Under the pieces are notes generated by a model, which was not told where the DNA came from, did no database searches, and was given only the letters and a program-made list of their open reading frames with translations. A stretch of 64,000 bases of DNA. Source: Rhodeus uyekii. Lineage: Eukaryota; Chordata; Actinopteri; Cypriniformes; Acheilognathidae. A program made the position numbers and the translations under genes. Shown piece after piece: positions 1-12,127 of this stretch. The stretch is from NCBI GenBank assembly GCA_037043235.1, contig JAWRVZ010000028.1:2537001-2601000 (forward strand), given 5' to 3'. The first letter of the stretch is position 1, and each line of letters opens with the position of its first letter.

Positions 1-109
1 CTCAGCGTCGCTCGATTTGGTTGCATCATTCAAGAAGGTACAAAATTCTCCTTCTGAGCAGAACACCCTCCTCTCGTCTCCATCACGTCAGCAGCGATGC
101 TACTCGAAG
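1..109 (+). CDS. Penultimate exon of an unidentified gene (5' end outside the window)
   Basis: An open frame starting at base 2 runs 36 codons without a stop and ends ...SPSRQQRCYSK immediately before GTAAAG at 110, a strong 5' splice site that leaves the frame in phase 0. A matching phase-0 acceptor lies at 421-423, so this piece and 424-495 read as the last two coding exons of one plus-strand gene with a 314-base intron. The visible peptide is Ser/Gln-rich and looks like a disordered tail, with no recognisable domain. I cannot name the protein. In mammals PHLPP1 converges on BCL2 from this side, but PHLPP1 is recalled to end in a PDZ-type motif and this protein ends LDLSD, so I do not assign it. 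The splice logic is seen directly; expression is inferred. Confidence 0.55.
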
Positions 110-423
110 GTAAAGTGCGCGTTTCAGTAAATTGTCAAGTATTTTTAGAGTTCAATTGTCAATTATTAATTAGTATTTATATGAGATCTTAATGGTTATA
201 ATGTTAACTGTAATTAATAGGGTAAAACCAAAGAAATATTTAAAATGGACATTTATGGTCGTGTGGAACGTATCAAGTGATTTTTAGTGCATTCTTATGG
301 GGAAAATCGTTTTGGTGTACGAAACGACAATCCCCTCTTAACACCCACCCCCCAAACACCCCCCCTAGACAGTGGTCAGGACATTAGCTGCGTCTCTGAT
401 TGTGGTTTTATCTCTTTCCGCAG

Positions 424-495
424 CTTTGTTCTCCAAATGTGGATTGGGAACCTGATAACCTACAGATCAAGGCCTCATTGGACCTTTCGGATTAG
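424..495 (+). CDS. Terminal coding exon of the same unidentified gene
   Basis: The acceptor is a pyrimidine-rich tract ending TCTCTTTCCGCAG at 423. Reading in phase 0 from 424 gives 23 codons ending ...LQIKASLDLSD and a TAG stop at 493-495. With the upstream exon this gives a 59-residue C-terminus whose last part is acidic (VDWEPDN and SLDLSD). The phases of the donor at 110 and the acceptor at 423 agree, which is the main support. The exon is too short to appear in a simple open-reading-frame scan. No domain is visible and no family is recognised. It could be a false exon pair, but the combination of good donor, good acceptor, matching phase and an early stop makes a genuine 3' end more likely. 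Confidence 0.55.
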   Translation, partial: LCSPNVDWEPDNLQIKASLDLSD

Positions 496-2085
496 AAGAA
501 TCCTGTGTGAAAAGCCACTAATCACAAATCTATACGTACATGGCCAGGGCCTACAATTAACACATGCCAAATGCAAGTAAAAATCTGCGTTGGCTAGAAT
601 ATGAAAGTGTCAATCGCCAGTTGGCCAGTAACATTTTTAGGAATTCTAACAATGCAATGTTGTGAAAACATGAGCGTGAGGGACAGCTGACGGGCCAGTG
701 CTACATCTTCACAAAAGTTTAAGCCTTGCCTATTTATATATTCAAGCGCATGAAGATGACAAAGGAAACTCAATTCATTGTTGTGTGGGAAGTTTAAATA
801 TCCGAATCCGTATCTCAGATGTTCGAATATTTACAAATTCACAAGAAATTATGTCCGTCTCTCCAATTAACCTAGTAAACAATCAGTTTTGTCTTAAATA
901 GATGTAAACATTTGAGAAAGGAAACGTATTGTGTACAGTATGTATCTGTATATTGGATCTGTTGATAGAAAACAGGTTAAGAATATAATGGAGAGGAAGG
1001 CAAAGAACACGCAGAACGCACAGAGATCATTTTCAAGAGACAGACCCCTCCCCACTAGAAGCAGATCTGTGCCAGCAGAGCTTTAATGGATCAGCTAAGT
1101 GCTGAGCTCGAAGCATCTGGTCAGTTTTAGGCAGCTCATTATTCAGAAATCAAAAGCGGAAAAGAGGGAGAAATCTACAGGTTTTATCAGTCAACCTTAT
1201 ATCCGCTTGTTCTCAGAATGAAAAGAAAGAAGAAAAAAAACTGCTGAGGCATCACAAAGCATGACATAATTTCCTGAAATTACTGTCCTCTTTTAAAAAA
1301 TGAGCTTTTTAAAACGGAGCCTAACAGTGTGTGAGTAATGAGCACTTTGATTTCCATTTGCCAAAGAGGAAGTGGGTGCCGTATTTCTCTGATCAGCAGA
1401 CGATTTTAATTTGTCTCAGTTCTCCTGCCGTCTTCAGGACTAACACTTTGTTTCCATGCCTAAAACACTGTCATGCAAGAATAATCACTGCAGTTTTAGC
1501 CATGGAGGTCTATAACACTTGGTGAAGCTATTTGTTAGCATTCCCATTCTCAATGGCACTTGCTCGGAATGGTGCAGTAGCACCCAAAAAAAATCTCTTT
1601 TTCAGTTCAGCAGGAGATGAGACATTGCTTATTAACGTTTAAGTCAACGAGATAAAAAGTACACAGTACATCATCCATCTGTGGAAAAACAGCACTGTAC
1701 ATTGCTTTGTGCCTTTGAGAGAGAAAATAATGAAAGAAAGTGTGTTTGCAAGTCAGACACATCAATGTGAAAGCATTTCTGACAATGAGATGTTTCCTCT
1801 GGGACAAACATCCTGAAGAAGATACGTACAACTCATTAAAAACTCACCGGTGTTATTTGTGGTAGACTCCACCTCAAATGACTCACAAACCTGACTTTGA
1901 GTGACAGCATGGCTTCCTTAAAGGGTAGACACAGATTTTCACAGATGGCTTGTCAGAAGCAGCCAGCATCTACACATTTCCCCCCCACTGATGCTCATCT
2001 GCTTAAGGAAGAGTTTGAGAAAGGGTCATTAAGTACAAAAGTACTGTATAACCTAAATAAAGTAACAATTCTCTCAACATGCATT
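496..2085 (+). other. Probable 3' UTR and flank of the left-edge gene
   Basis: AT-rich sequence without supported coding potential follows the TAG at 493-495. The first good AATAAA on the plus strand that I see is at 2056-2061, so the 3' UTR may extend to about 2,080. This is inferred from position only; earlier variant signals could be used. Short open frames at 698-901 and 1331-1525 are treated as chance. Confidence 0.3.
2056..2061 (+). promoter_or_regulatory. Candidate polyadenylation signal AATAAA
   Basis: A canonical AATAAA hexamer lies about 1.56 kb downstream of the stop codon of the left-edge gene, with no clear GT-rich element behind it. It is the first exact hexamer noticed on this strand, which is weak evidence by itself. 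Confidence 0.3.
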
Positions 2086-2314
2086 TCTGGGTAATTTAAT
2101 AACTATATGATAGATCACAGAGCACCACAGAACCAAAACAGACTCTTCACTGTTAATACTATATAGCCAGCACACTTAATACTATATAGCCATGCTTTGC
2201 ACATACGTGGGTAAACGGAGTTTAAACTACATTTTGTAGTGCAGACAGGCTCTACCAATATGGGACAGGGGCAGTTTTGACAGAAAAAAAGCTAGAAAGT
2301 TAAAGTTATATGTA

Positions 2315-2530
2315 CAGTGAAACCAACTTATCTCGAGCTCGGTTAACTCACTAACTCAGTTATGTCGACGTTTTTGAAGTGGAACTGCCAAACTCCCTCA
2401 TTGTCTTAGCATTTTCTTATTGGTTATGTCAAATCTTTTATGTCGCCAAACACTGATATCTCGAGCACAAAAGAGGGACAAAGTCGCCACTTAACAGCGT
2501 TTATCTCGATCCCCTTGACTAATGATCGTA
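2315..2530. mobile_element. Left end of a pogo/Tigger-type element
   Basis: After a TA at 2313-2314 the sequence begins CAGTGAAACCAACTTATCTC and then repeats short phrases such as 'ttatctcgag', 'ggttaactc' and 'atctcgatcc'. This layout is typical of the long terminal sequences of pogo/Tigger elements, which insert at TA. No matching right end was found in the next 1.5 kb, so only one end is called. A related right-hand end sits at 10,676. Confidence 0.45.
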
Positions 2531-2850
2531 CAGCATTCAAAAATCAACAAAGCATTTTAGAGTTTGTAAAGAAACCATAGTAACTGCATGTGCAATACTT
2601 TCAGAACTGTGTCAGAGCGAAATGACTGTGTTATGACCGAATGCATTTATGTGTGTTGTGACTGTTTACTGAACAAAAAATGAACATACAGTACACAAGA
2701 GTTCAAGCAAGAGTTTGTTGTTGCTTGCCAGCAGCACACTAAAGAAAAAAAGACTCTCAAAACTGTACCATTACTGCTAACATTACAACAGCAGCATATT
2801 TTTGGTTATGTGAAAAATAACAAAAAACAATGTTACTCACATATGGAGCA

Positions 2851-2953
2851 GAAACAACTCAACCTCGCTTCCGTTTTCAGCCTTCCCGCTGAGGTCTTTA
2901 TGTAAATCTCCCTGAAAAGGGGCATAGATGGTTTTTAAGAACAGACACAAAAC
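2851..2953 (+). repeat. Direct repeat, copy 1
   Basis: A segment beginning GAAACAACTCAACCTCGCTT and ending with 'gatggtttttaagaacagacacaaaac' recurs with a few gaps at 3,507-3,591. The two copies are in the same orientation about 650 bases apart, and both carry 'ttccgtttt', 'ccttccc' and 'tttttaagaacagaca'. They could be the ends of one element or a local duplication. Confidence 0.65.
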
Positions 2954-3506
2954 ACTTGTTGCGTTTCCCTCGCTCTCTGTATGATGAGTGGACAACAGAA
3001 CCATGAAATGTGACAAAACAGAAAATATTGAATAAATAATATTAGTTTGTATTCACAGGTAATCTGTACTCAACATGTCTATTAACATCAGTTATCACAG
3101 TATGTACTATTTGCCATATCAATTTAATGAGGTGATATCACACTTCCGCTCATTTTAAACGGGTGAATCTGCACACGTGACCCGTTAAGGTTCACTCAGC
3201 TACAATATAACGATAATTTATAACAGCAAAGTCATAGAATAACAATATAACATCCAACACATCTTAACAGCTTAATAACACTGTATTTTCATCATTCGAA
3301 TCACAGGACAGCCATTAACTTTGTATATTAACAATACAGTGCACAAGATGTGCAAAACAATAGGATAGCAACGGAAGCTATTCACGTTAGCCACATGCTA
3401 CTAAATCTCGTCCTTGTTTTTAAAATACAGGTATATAACAATTATACAAACATTTTATACTCAAACTCACATGAACATCAATATTAGGATACTTAGGGGC
3501 TCACCT

Positions 3507-3591
3507 GAAACAACTCAACCTCGCTTCCGTTTTAGGCCTTCCCTGATGTCTTTCTGTAAATAACATAGATCGTTTTTAAGAACAGACAAAA
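3507..3591 (+). repeat. Direct repeat, copy 2
   Basis: Second, slightly shorter copy of the 2,851-2,953 segment: it shares GAAACAACTCAACCTCGCTT and 'gtttttaagaacagacaaaac' but lacks about 18 internal bases. The sequence between the two copies is AT-rich and shows no gene. Confidence 0.65.
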
Positions 3592-3599
3592 CTCTCTGT

Positions 3600-5297
3600 A
3601 TTACGTGTGAAGGGAACCCGTGTGCCTGTTAATAAATCTCCATTGACCCACCCTGCTGGAGTCTTTCGGTACTGCATCATAAAGAGATTACACATTAAAC
3701 ATGGATTTACTATAATAACAATAGCATTCTCTTATTAGTTATAACTGTTACATCTCCGGTCCTTGAAAGCTTTTCTAATATGCAGCTCTTACCTGATCGT
3801 AGCCCTTCTTTCCCCAGTGATACTCCTCAGACCTTTTCTCTTTTGTAATGTATCTCAGCCACTTCTCTTTCTACAGTCTTTTTTAAATCTAGCTCACCCT
3901 CTCTCCACCCCAATCACGAGCGTCCACGACCCCCTACTGTCCCCTACCGACCCCTAAGTGTGTTGAGGTCCTGTTCAGTCTACTTTTTAGGAAATCGCTT
4001 ACTCCACCTTTAACAGTGTGTAATTTGAAGCGTCTTCTCTAGACATTGAGTTTCCTTGAGAAATAAGGGTCTCAAAGAAAGACATTTTCTAAAAAATTTT
4101 GCCATGAGAAGACAAACTTTACAGATAGATGATGATCAAAATATTTTTAGTATCAGAACTGTCCTGCATTGCTGACTGGCTTTCGAAATTCACGTTGACT
4201 GTGATGTAGAAATAGGAAGAGCAATGATAATTTGCTCTGAAGTGGCCTTAAGAATCTCTAAATTGGTTATTCTGCATAAATGCGCCTGCTTCGCATTGCA
4301 ACTGACTTAATGTACACATCACACAACCAAAACAAACAATGTGATTACAAGAGTGTGTGTGAAGCACCTTCAGCAATGCAAGCAACATTTAATTAAAATT
4401 TTATCAAAGTGTAACATCATATATAATGCAGAAAGAACATGTCTTGCTAGATTCAATATTAATTATGAACAGTGAAAACCTTGAAAAGGCATGTTTTCCT
4501 TGATGTCATTGGGTACTAGAATAAAGTTTAATGGGGTTTTAATTTGCCGCATGTAACTTGTAATTAAACTGTTTCAATACACAATTAAAAATAAATGAAA
4601 TGACTTTAAAGCAGGAATCGTGAATCTGCTGTCCTTTAACCACTACATACCTAACACAACACGGTTTGATCTACCTCCAGCAAAACATTCCACAAATATA
4701 GAAAGATGTTGCGTTGAACTTCATGATCTCATGCCATGAAACTTCTGAAAGCAATTTATTACATCCCATTCTCTAACACAACATGACCCACTTTCCTCAG
4801 TAAACACACACACACACACAGAATAATACACATGGGAATGAGCTGTTTTCATATAATAATTTTGATTACTTCAAGGCCAGGCAGCTCTGTAATTGGTCCT
4901 ATCTCTGTTCCGCCCTTCAGGGGTTTGACTGCAGTAATCGAAAAAGGTGTAAAATCTTTCTTGACAAATACCCAAAATCAAAATAAGTCAATCTAGTCTT
5001 AAATAAACTGTCAAGGAGTTAGTATGGGGTGTTGGATAGGTTGGGGGGAGTTTGAGTTTCTTCTTTTAACTTTCACTAAACCTCATCATCTCTTTTGTTG
5101 TCCCACACACATTTCTGCAGCTTTCAATTTATGCTTGCAAAACTTTCTCCAACAAAGAGAACGGCTATAAACATCTTCTTACTAAAAGAGACAACAACAC
5201 ACACACACATGCAGACTGTCTGTGTTAGCATTCAGGTGGGAAGACAGGTAATTAGTAACTAAAATATTTTTCTTACATTTTCAAAACTGTATAACAT
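3600..5297. other. Intergenic stretch, no gene seen
   Basis: AT-rich DNA with a short (CA)n tract at 4,804-4,820 and another at about 5,198-5,209. The open frame at 3763-3957 has no protein-like features. Nothing else is supported. Confidence 0.5.
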
Positions 5298-5300
5298 ATC

Positions 5301-5480
5301 CCAGATAGCACACGTACATCTCAGAGATGTCCATGTCTGTTTACTTCTGGAATATGTATTTTTTAAAGATTGCTCATCTGAAATACATCTACATAGGTAA
5401 AACTGATATCTTAAAGACGTTTCTCATATGTTTGTACACAGCAGATGCTTTCCAGATTTTTAACAGACATCTTGCAGACG
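5301..5480. repeat. ACATCT-rich interspersed repeat fragment
   Basis: The block opens with 'ccagatagcacacgtacatc' and contains many copies of ACATCT/AGATGT within 180 bases. A fish repeat with this opening and ACATCT-rich body is familiar from memory. The copy is diverged and its family name is not certain. Confidence 0.45.
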
Positions 5481-7960
5481 GGAAAGGTTCAATATAAGTT
5501 AAGCTCAATTCGCAGGCAATGAAATTCGTTTGACTAAATGCACACTGACTGCCAAAAGCTTATTATATTATTCTGCTAACATTCTTGTGATGAAATGTGT
5601 TGTTCCGTAAACATTGCAAAGCATAGTTTCTATTGCGACTATGCCAGATTATTGACCCTTTGAGACTCAAATGCTGAATCTGTTGACTGAAATGAATGTG
5701 ATAGTATAATAAAGACAGTTTAAAGCAAGAAAATGCGTTTATCTGTTGAACTGTACTCGCGAAATGCACAGCAAAACAAAAACAAGCGTGATAAGAGTAG
5801 CTCGATTCACTGACAAATGACTCGGTTCTTTTGATGAACCGTTCAATAAGACTCAATTAACTCACTGAATCAGTCAGAGCAGTTACCAAATCAACATGAT
5901 TAAACTAAAAGCACCATAATTTCATGATGGTGAAAAAAATCCTATTTTTACTTTTTATTTTTGCAGTGCAGAACAGAACAGAAGTAACTGATGAAAGCGT
6001 TTCAACAATTATTCATTTTTTTATTGATTGATCGTTTTTTGATTGAAATATCCATAATTGTTAAAAAAAATTATACAGGCGTACTTATATAAACTTAAAA
6101 AAGGTTTTAAAAAAATAAAACTTTTTTCCCCTCTGTGAAAACTGATTTCGGGTAACAAATGCTGTTGAGTTTAAATATTGAACCCGGAACATTCCTTTAA
6201 AGTAAATATCCAGCTTAATTCCGTTTAGTTCCACACAATCACACGTAGGCTGAGTTGCCAAAGTGGTAGACGAAGAACGGTAGGTGAGAGCTGATGGAGA
6301 TGAATGGATGCTTTAATGGGTGCTGACATGACCACTGTGCTGCCACTGGCATTTTGGGAAAGGACAAGCTGCGCGCGCACACGCACACGCACACACAATA
6401 CCACTACAACTGAAGAATTACACTTAGACATTTCACATACGTGCATGATTTCACTCAAATCACACATTTGGGAAGAAATCAGGTGCTAGAATTATTCAGC
6501 AGAGCAAGTGTGAATCTATTTGAGATTTGCATGCGTTCACGCAGCGGATTGTTTGTCCTCTTGCTTTCAGTTCATCACTGTAATCAGCAACCATTCTCAG
6601 TTTTTATTGTTTTTGGAGATACACAGCCGTTAGTGAAACAGTGCACCCTACAGGGCTTTGAAACTACTGCATGCTGGTTTCCATCCATATGTCCGGTCTC
6701 TCCCTTTTGGCTTGTTGGTCTAGCAGGCATTATAGATCACCTTTCTGCACACTATCATACAGAATGGAGGTCACATCCATCACATGAGACCCGGGATGAC
6801 CCTGAGCACTGGATTTCTGTTCTGGGATTAATCAGCTGTCCTAACTGACCTATTGTTCACCAGAGAGGTTTCTGCACATTCCATTGTTTGCTATGTACAG
6901 AAGAGGATGCTGAGCCAGTGTAAAAAAACAAAAAAGGAACAAATGCTCTATGATGCACGGCCAATGACCCTATCTGTTCCCATTTTTCCTCCTGCTCAGA
7001 ATGTTACAGAGCCAGTAAGCGGAAGGATGGACGTTCACAGGGAGTCCATGCAAATACTGCCACCGTAACTTGCAGAGTGTTACTGTTTTGCTGCAGTTCT
7101 GATAACAACAGTTTCACCAGACAGAGATTAATAAATCTGCTGGAAAGCAAAGGAATGTCACAATTCGAGTTAGATGATTGGGATGAGACTCTGGCTTAGC
7201 AGGTGTGCGGCGTTCAAGATAAGGCTTTCCATCTAAATCCGACAGTCCACTACAGGGTCAGTGCGGCACAGTGTTTGAATAGGAGATGAATTTAGGTCTG
7301 TGGATGGGTGTACAGCGAATCGGGGGGTTTTGTGAGGAAGTCAATCGGAGATGATACAAACAGACTCATAATAAACAGAACAGAAAGAATGGATTTTGTG
7401 GGATATTGAACCCTAGAGAGATAAAAGGCGGTTTGGCCAGAATTGAGTCTGAAAGACTGAAGCAAAGCCAGAGGACAAAAGAATAGCCAAATACATAATT
7501 AATTTAGCTGCAGCTGTTAATTACTTATTATTTTTTGCATCTAGCCGTGATCTTTATACAGACAATGGACATTGCTTTTAAGCGTTTTTAATGTGTTGCA
7601 TACAATTGCCAGGTTATTTAGAAGGTTGCCATGTAGTTGCTCAGGTGTTCTGACAATTTAGAGTGTCGCTATGCAGTTGCTAAGATGTTCTGATTGGTTG
7701 CTTACTGGTCACGGTTAAAAGAGTATAAAGTCTATGATATTTTAATTAGTAGCAAGCAGCATTAATTAGCACTGACCCATGATGCAGAAGATGTCTCTGC
7801 TGCTGCCAGGATGCAGCGACTGTGCAAGACGCAGAATATTCAAATCAAGTCGATGCCAGTTTGCTTGAGCTGCTTGTGTTTCACTGGGGCCTTGAAAATG
7901 GGAACATGGGTAAAAAATAAAATGTTAAATATTTCACAAATCAAATCACAAATTGTACAC
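5481..7960. other. Intergenic stretch, no gene seen
   Basis: A GAACCG/GACTCG-rich fragment at about 5,795-5,880 resembles the degenerate arms of a fish repeat. A purine-pyrimidine tract of alternating CG/CA lies at about 6,370-6,396. Open frames at 6,441-6,848 (135 codons) and 6,853-7,068 have no recognisable domain or splice context and are taken as chance. Confidence 0.5.
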
Positions 7961-7965
7961 TACAG

Positions 7966-8405
7966 CTCAAAAATTTGGGGTCAGTAAGATTTTTTATTTT
8001 ATTTTGCATTTTTACATTTTTTAAAAATTAAAATAAATTTATTCAAAAACAAAGATAATGAACAACAGGTGTGAATTAATGCAGGTAACTATGGTGACAA
8101 ACAAGGGTTACCATGGGAGTAAACGAGAGATAAAAATAGTAAAAGAGAATAAAAATAATGAAAACAGACAAAAACATTAAGCAGCACACACAAATATAAA
8201 TATATAAATATGGATAGTAATAAGAAATGTTTCTTGAGCACCAAATCAGCTTATTAGAATGATTTCTGAAGGATCACGTGACACTGAAGTCTGGAGTAAT
8301 GATGCTGACAATTCAGATTGGTCATCACAGGAATAATTTTTTTTTATATAGTCACATAGAAAACATCTATTTTAAATTGTAATAATATTTCACAATATTT
8401 CACAA
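7966..8405. repeat. Fish MITE with TTTGGGGTCAGTAAGATTTTT end
   Basis: Starts with 'tttggggtcagtaagatttt' and later reads 'tttcttgagcaccaaatcag', 'gatttctgaaggatcacgtg' and 'tgtaataatatttcacaata', in the order of a very common zebrafish-type interspersed repeat known from memory. The right end is missing. Other fragments of the same family lie at 32.87, 35.17, 38.93 and 60.27 kb. Confidence 0.6.
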
Positions 8406-9917
8406 ACAATATAAAAAAACGGCAGTGTACATTTTCTTTAAAATGTTCTAAGGTACTCTTTATAGAAACCATATCAAACCATAACAGAGAAATAAAAGAA
8501 ACATTTTAACCTGTACAAGTATGCCCAGATGGAATCCTTATGTTTTTATCAATATAGAAGTTGTGCATGTGTACGTGCTTTGGAAAAAATATGCTCTAGA
8601 GTTGTGTGCCATAGCCAGAAAACTGCAGGTGGCTGAATAGATTTCAGATGATCCACAAACCTTCAGCTGTTTTTAATGCAATATCCATATCAGTCTGTTG
8701 GTTAGTGGGGGTCTCCGGACAATTCTGTGCTATTATAATTCATCCAACAAAAAAAAAGAAAAAAAGACAGCTTGAATGTTTTTAAAAGTTCAACAACTAA
8801 TGTGTTCTCCATTTATATTACTACATGATTTTCAGGTTTTTGGTATTTGGTTTAAGGTGAAACACACTACAGACCAAACTTTGTATGAAAGGGACAGCAT
8901 CCTCGCTCTATCAGAGAGAACGAGACGAGCCCTATCTGTCCTTGTAGAAGAAAGCGGGCAGGGAACAAGAGATAGCAGCGGGTGGGAATGGAGAGCAGGA
9001 ATGTTTAAAGCATGAGGGATCAGGCCGGAACGGCGGGAAAGCTTCTGACGATATGCTATTCCTGAGTTATGGTAGCCACTTTATTGATCATCAAGGTAAA
9101 GATACAGACTTGCCATGATGTCTGCGTTCACTTCCGTTTCTTTTAGTCTGAAATGCAGCACCATGCAGAGCGTTGCTTGTTTTTTTGGAGTGATAGGCCT
9201 TCATACACACACATACTATTATCACAGTCTGTAGTATTAGCTCATTACCATCTTCTTTTATTTAATTATTTATTCATTCATTCATTATACACTGTACATA
9301 ACAGTACAAATTGCTTGATTGTTGAATTTATTGTAACACTAACATTACTTAGTAATTGGGAAGTCATAAACATAACAATGCATAAAAGATCCAAAGGTAA
9401 ATATTACTATAGTCATTTATTAATATGTATACATATTAACTTTTATGTTGAATATGATCTTAGTAGCTACATAATTACAGCCTATTGTCTTATTAAGCTT
9501 AAATACCAGCAGTGATGTGACACATTGAGATTCCTTCATCGTTCCTTTCTCACCTGTTTGAACCTACAAGCAGAATAAAAATAGAACCCAAGATGTATTG
9601 TGCATTTGCATGAACAGAGAAACATTCACATAGCATTAGGGTAATAGCTTTTGGAGGCAGATAATATAATAATGTATGATATATCATGTATAATAATGTA
9701 TAAACATTGCATCAGTCTTTATAATGCTTTGAAAATGGCACATTTACTAAAGATCACCATCAGACCCTTTGTCATCACAATTGTCTCTACAAAGTTGACC
9801 TCGTCCTGTGATTGATGAAGGAGTTATTTGCAGCATGCTCACTAAGAGCTGGTCAATAGCTACCCTTAAACTTGAATCTGCATTGAAAGTATTGTTTGAT
9901 GGATGGATGGATGGACG
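8406..9917. other. Intergenic stretch, no gene seen
   Basis: AT-rich sequence. A (GATG)n microsatellite sits at about 9,897-9,915. Open frames at 8,776-9,015 and 9,153-9,515 lack any protein-like character and probably reflect AT-rich composition. Confidence 0.45.
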
Positions 9918-10070
9918 GAACTCGCTGACAGTTTTGCCAAATTAGCGCCTTTGTCGCTATATTTAGCGAGTATTCAGACCACATTTTCAAAAAAGCGACT
10001 AGTGTCAAATCTAACAACTTTATCTGGAGTTATTGGAGACTTTTGGAGACTCTGAAGTGAAAGCACATAT
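9918..10070. repeat. AGCGAC-type repeat fragment
   Basis: Contains 'agcgcctttgtcgctatatttagcgag' (an inverted pair of GCGAC/GTCGC words) followed by 'aaaagcgactagtgtcaaat' and 'ggagacttttggagactctg'. This resembles one end of a fish DNA transposon family. The assignment is from memory and the borders are approximate. Confidence 0.35.
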
Positions 10071-10228
10071 CGTTCTTACTCTTCTCAAGGAGCAGCGAGT
10101 GCTGCCGCATCCCCATCCCAAAGCACTCACAGCTGGCCCGCTCCTCCCAGATGCAGGGAGAGCAGGACATGTTCACTCCTCCACGTGCAAATGAATTGCG
10201 CATGTGTGGGAAGCCACTGCTGGCTGAT

Positions 10229-10251
10229 CACACACACACACACACACACAC
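10229..10251 (+). repeat. (CA)n microsatellite
   Basis: About eleven uninterrupted CA dinucleotides, visible directly. Confidence 0.9.
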
Positions 10252-10541
10252 CCTGCTTATGTTCTGACGTGAGGTCTGTTCTGCGCCACTGCTGATTGAA
10301 GAACGGATTGAAGGTTGTTAAAAGACGGGACGAAGCCGAATTTGTTGAGAAAGCACGTTAGACAGGCTTAACACAGAAAGTATGCAATCTAGTACAACGT
10401 GATGACCTCACGAATATATGACTGTTTACGCTGTGAGCGAAATTGTGTTTGCAATGTTGGAAAATATAATTAAAGGTTTGTTTTGAGAATCAAATGTGTT
10501 TTTTATTGTATACTATGCCTTTTGTTGTTAGCCAACATATA

Positions 10542-10676
10542 CAGTGTATGTACATTTTTATAGCATGCCGATCGCTTCATCAAATAAATCGCCATATTGG
10601 GTGTTGGTTATCTCACTAAACAATTATCTTGATTCTTTTTTGCAACCCCCGAGGCCGTCGAGATAACTCCACACTG
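10542..10676. mobile_element. Right end of a pogo/Tigger-type element
   Basis: The sequence ends 'gtcgagataactccacactg' directly before a TA at 10,677-10,678. Its reverse complement starts CAGTGTGGAGTTATCTCGAC, the same style of end as the element at 2,315. Inside are 'ggttatctcact' and 'attatcttgatt'. The left border at 10,542 is a guess based on a TA-CAGTGT motif; the right border is firmer. Confidence 0.4.
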
Positions 10677-10679
10677 TAT

Positions 10680-12127
10680 TTTGTTTACAGATTACACATC
10701 TACTTTAGTATAACACTCAATGGAGAAAGATGACTTTTGCTACAATAATGGCACATTTTCAGACAATCCACTATGATTTGCAATCATCTTGTGATGAGAA
10801 TTTAATGGTGGATCAGATGTGCACACACACATTTTGATCTTTTTTTTCTGTCTTCAAAACATAAATGACATCTGAAGTTACTAACTCTGATTTGTATGTC
10901 TCCCATGGATATGTACATATGTATTTACCATAGGAAAGAAAATAAACTTCAAAAGAGTATGACATTGGCTTCAAGTTGACAAAACTGAACAGGGCAAGTA
11001 AGGAAAGAAGACAACGAGATCTGGATGACGCAGAGGCTAAACCTGGAGGTGTTAAAAGAGAAATGGATCTAATATGTGTTTGATATACCTGAGGCGATGT
11101 AGAAACCTCGGGGTAGCATGTAGTGTGAAGTGGAGGATGCATCAACGCAAATAACTCTTCAAATCTGAGCTGTGGTCCATGGCCTCGCTCTCGCAGGCCC
11201 AAAACTGTCTGTTACCGTTAATGCAAACAGCCAAGTCGGTTAAATCTTCCCGTTCTAAAATAAACAGCCTTGGCATCACAGCACATCTCAAAATGTAGAC
11301 ACAACATCACTCCTCCTGCCCTCATCATCAGGGTGTACAGATATACCCACACAAACACATTAAATATTAATGCCCATATTGCAAGGGGACAAACACACTT
11401 AATGGACAATACAGGGCAGTTTGAATTATTCATTAAGTATGTTCTTGGGCACATGAATACATGCAGACAAACTATTTTTCTTCATCTTTGTCTCTGGTTT
11501 TGTAAGTGGACTTACAAATCTGGAGTTACCTGGAGCAGGAAGCCCACCCTGGGGCTCCTATGAGAAAGTTTGGTTTTACAAAGGTTTATCACAAAAAGTT
11601 CAATTTCAATATGCAATATGAATGAAATTCAACGTGAGTTTGAGAGTCAGAACACATGAAAGTACTGCCAACAAGCAGCACCTCACTATGGGAGCGTTAT
11701 TCTGAGGTCTGTATCTAAGGGATCCTGAGAAGACCTCCAGAAAAACAGAAGGAGAAGAAAAAGCGAGGTTCTTTTGTATTCTCTTCATGTCCATGGACCA
11801 GACCCTAGGGGAGCTGTGCAATCCCGTTGTCTAATGTAGCACATCAAATTCAAGCCATTACTGCAAGCTAAGCAGAAAGCACTGATCCTACAAGTTTTTT
11901 CTCTTCCTTTTCAATGTCAATGAGGTGGATTTAAAAAGGCAAGGGAAAAAAGACCAAAAATTATTTTCAGATGCAAACATAATAACTTTATTGAGGCTTT
12001 CCCTTGTCGACGTGTAAATCAGCGAGTTGTTTTAATACAAAACAACAAAGAAAGATGCTCTGAATACATTTTAATTATGCTCTGGTCAAGTGAATTCAAG
12101 CTTGAGTAGTTGTGGAAGCAGCTTAAA
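10680..12127. other. Intergenic stretch, no gene seen
   Basis: Open frames here (10,813-11,202 minus, 11,270-11,563 plus, 11,606-11,821 minus) overlap each other on opposite strands and have no domain or splice support. No RNA gene or regulatory motif could be supported. Confidence 0.45.

Noticed and set aside
1..495. Naming the left-edge gene phlpp1 from synteny
   Set aside because: The visible C-terminus does not match what is recalled of PHLPP1, and synteny alone is not sequence evidence.
6441..6848. 135-codon plus-strand open frame
   Set aside because: No domain, no splice context and no protein-like pattern; length is within chance for 64 kb of DNA.
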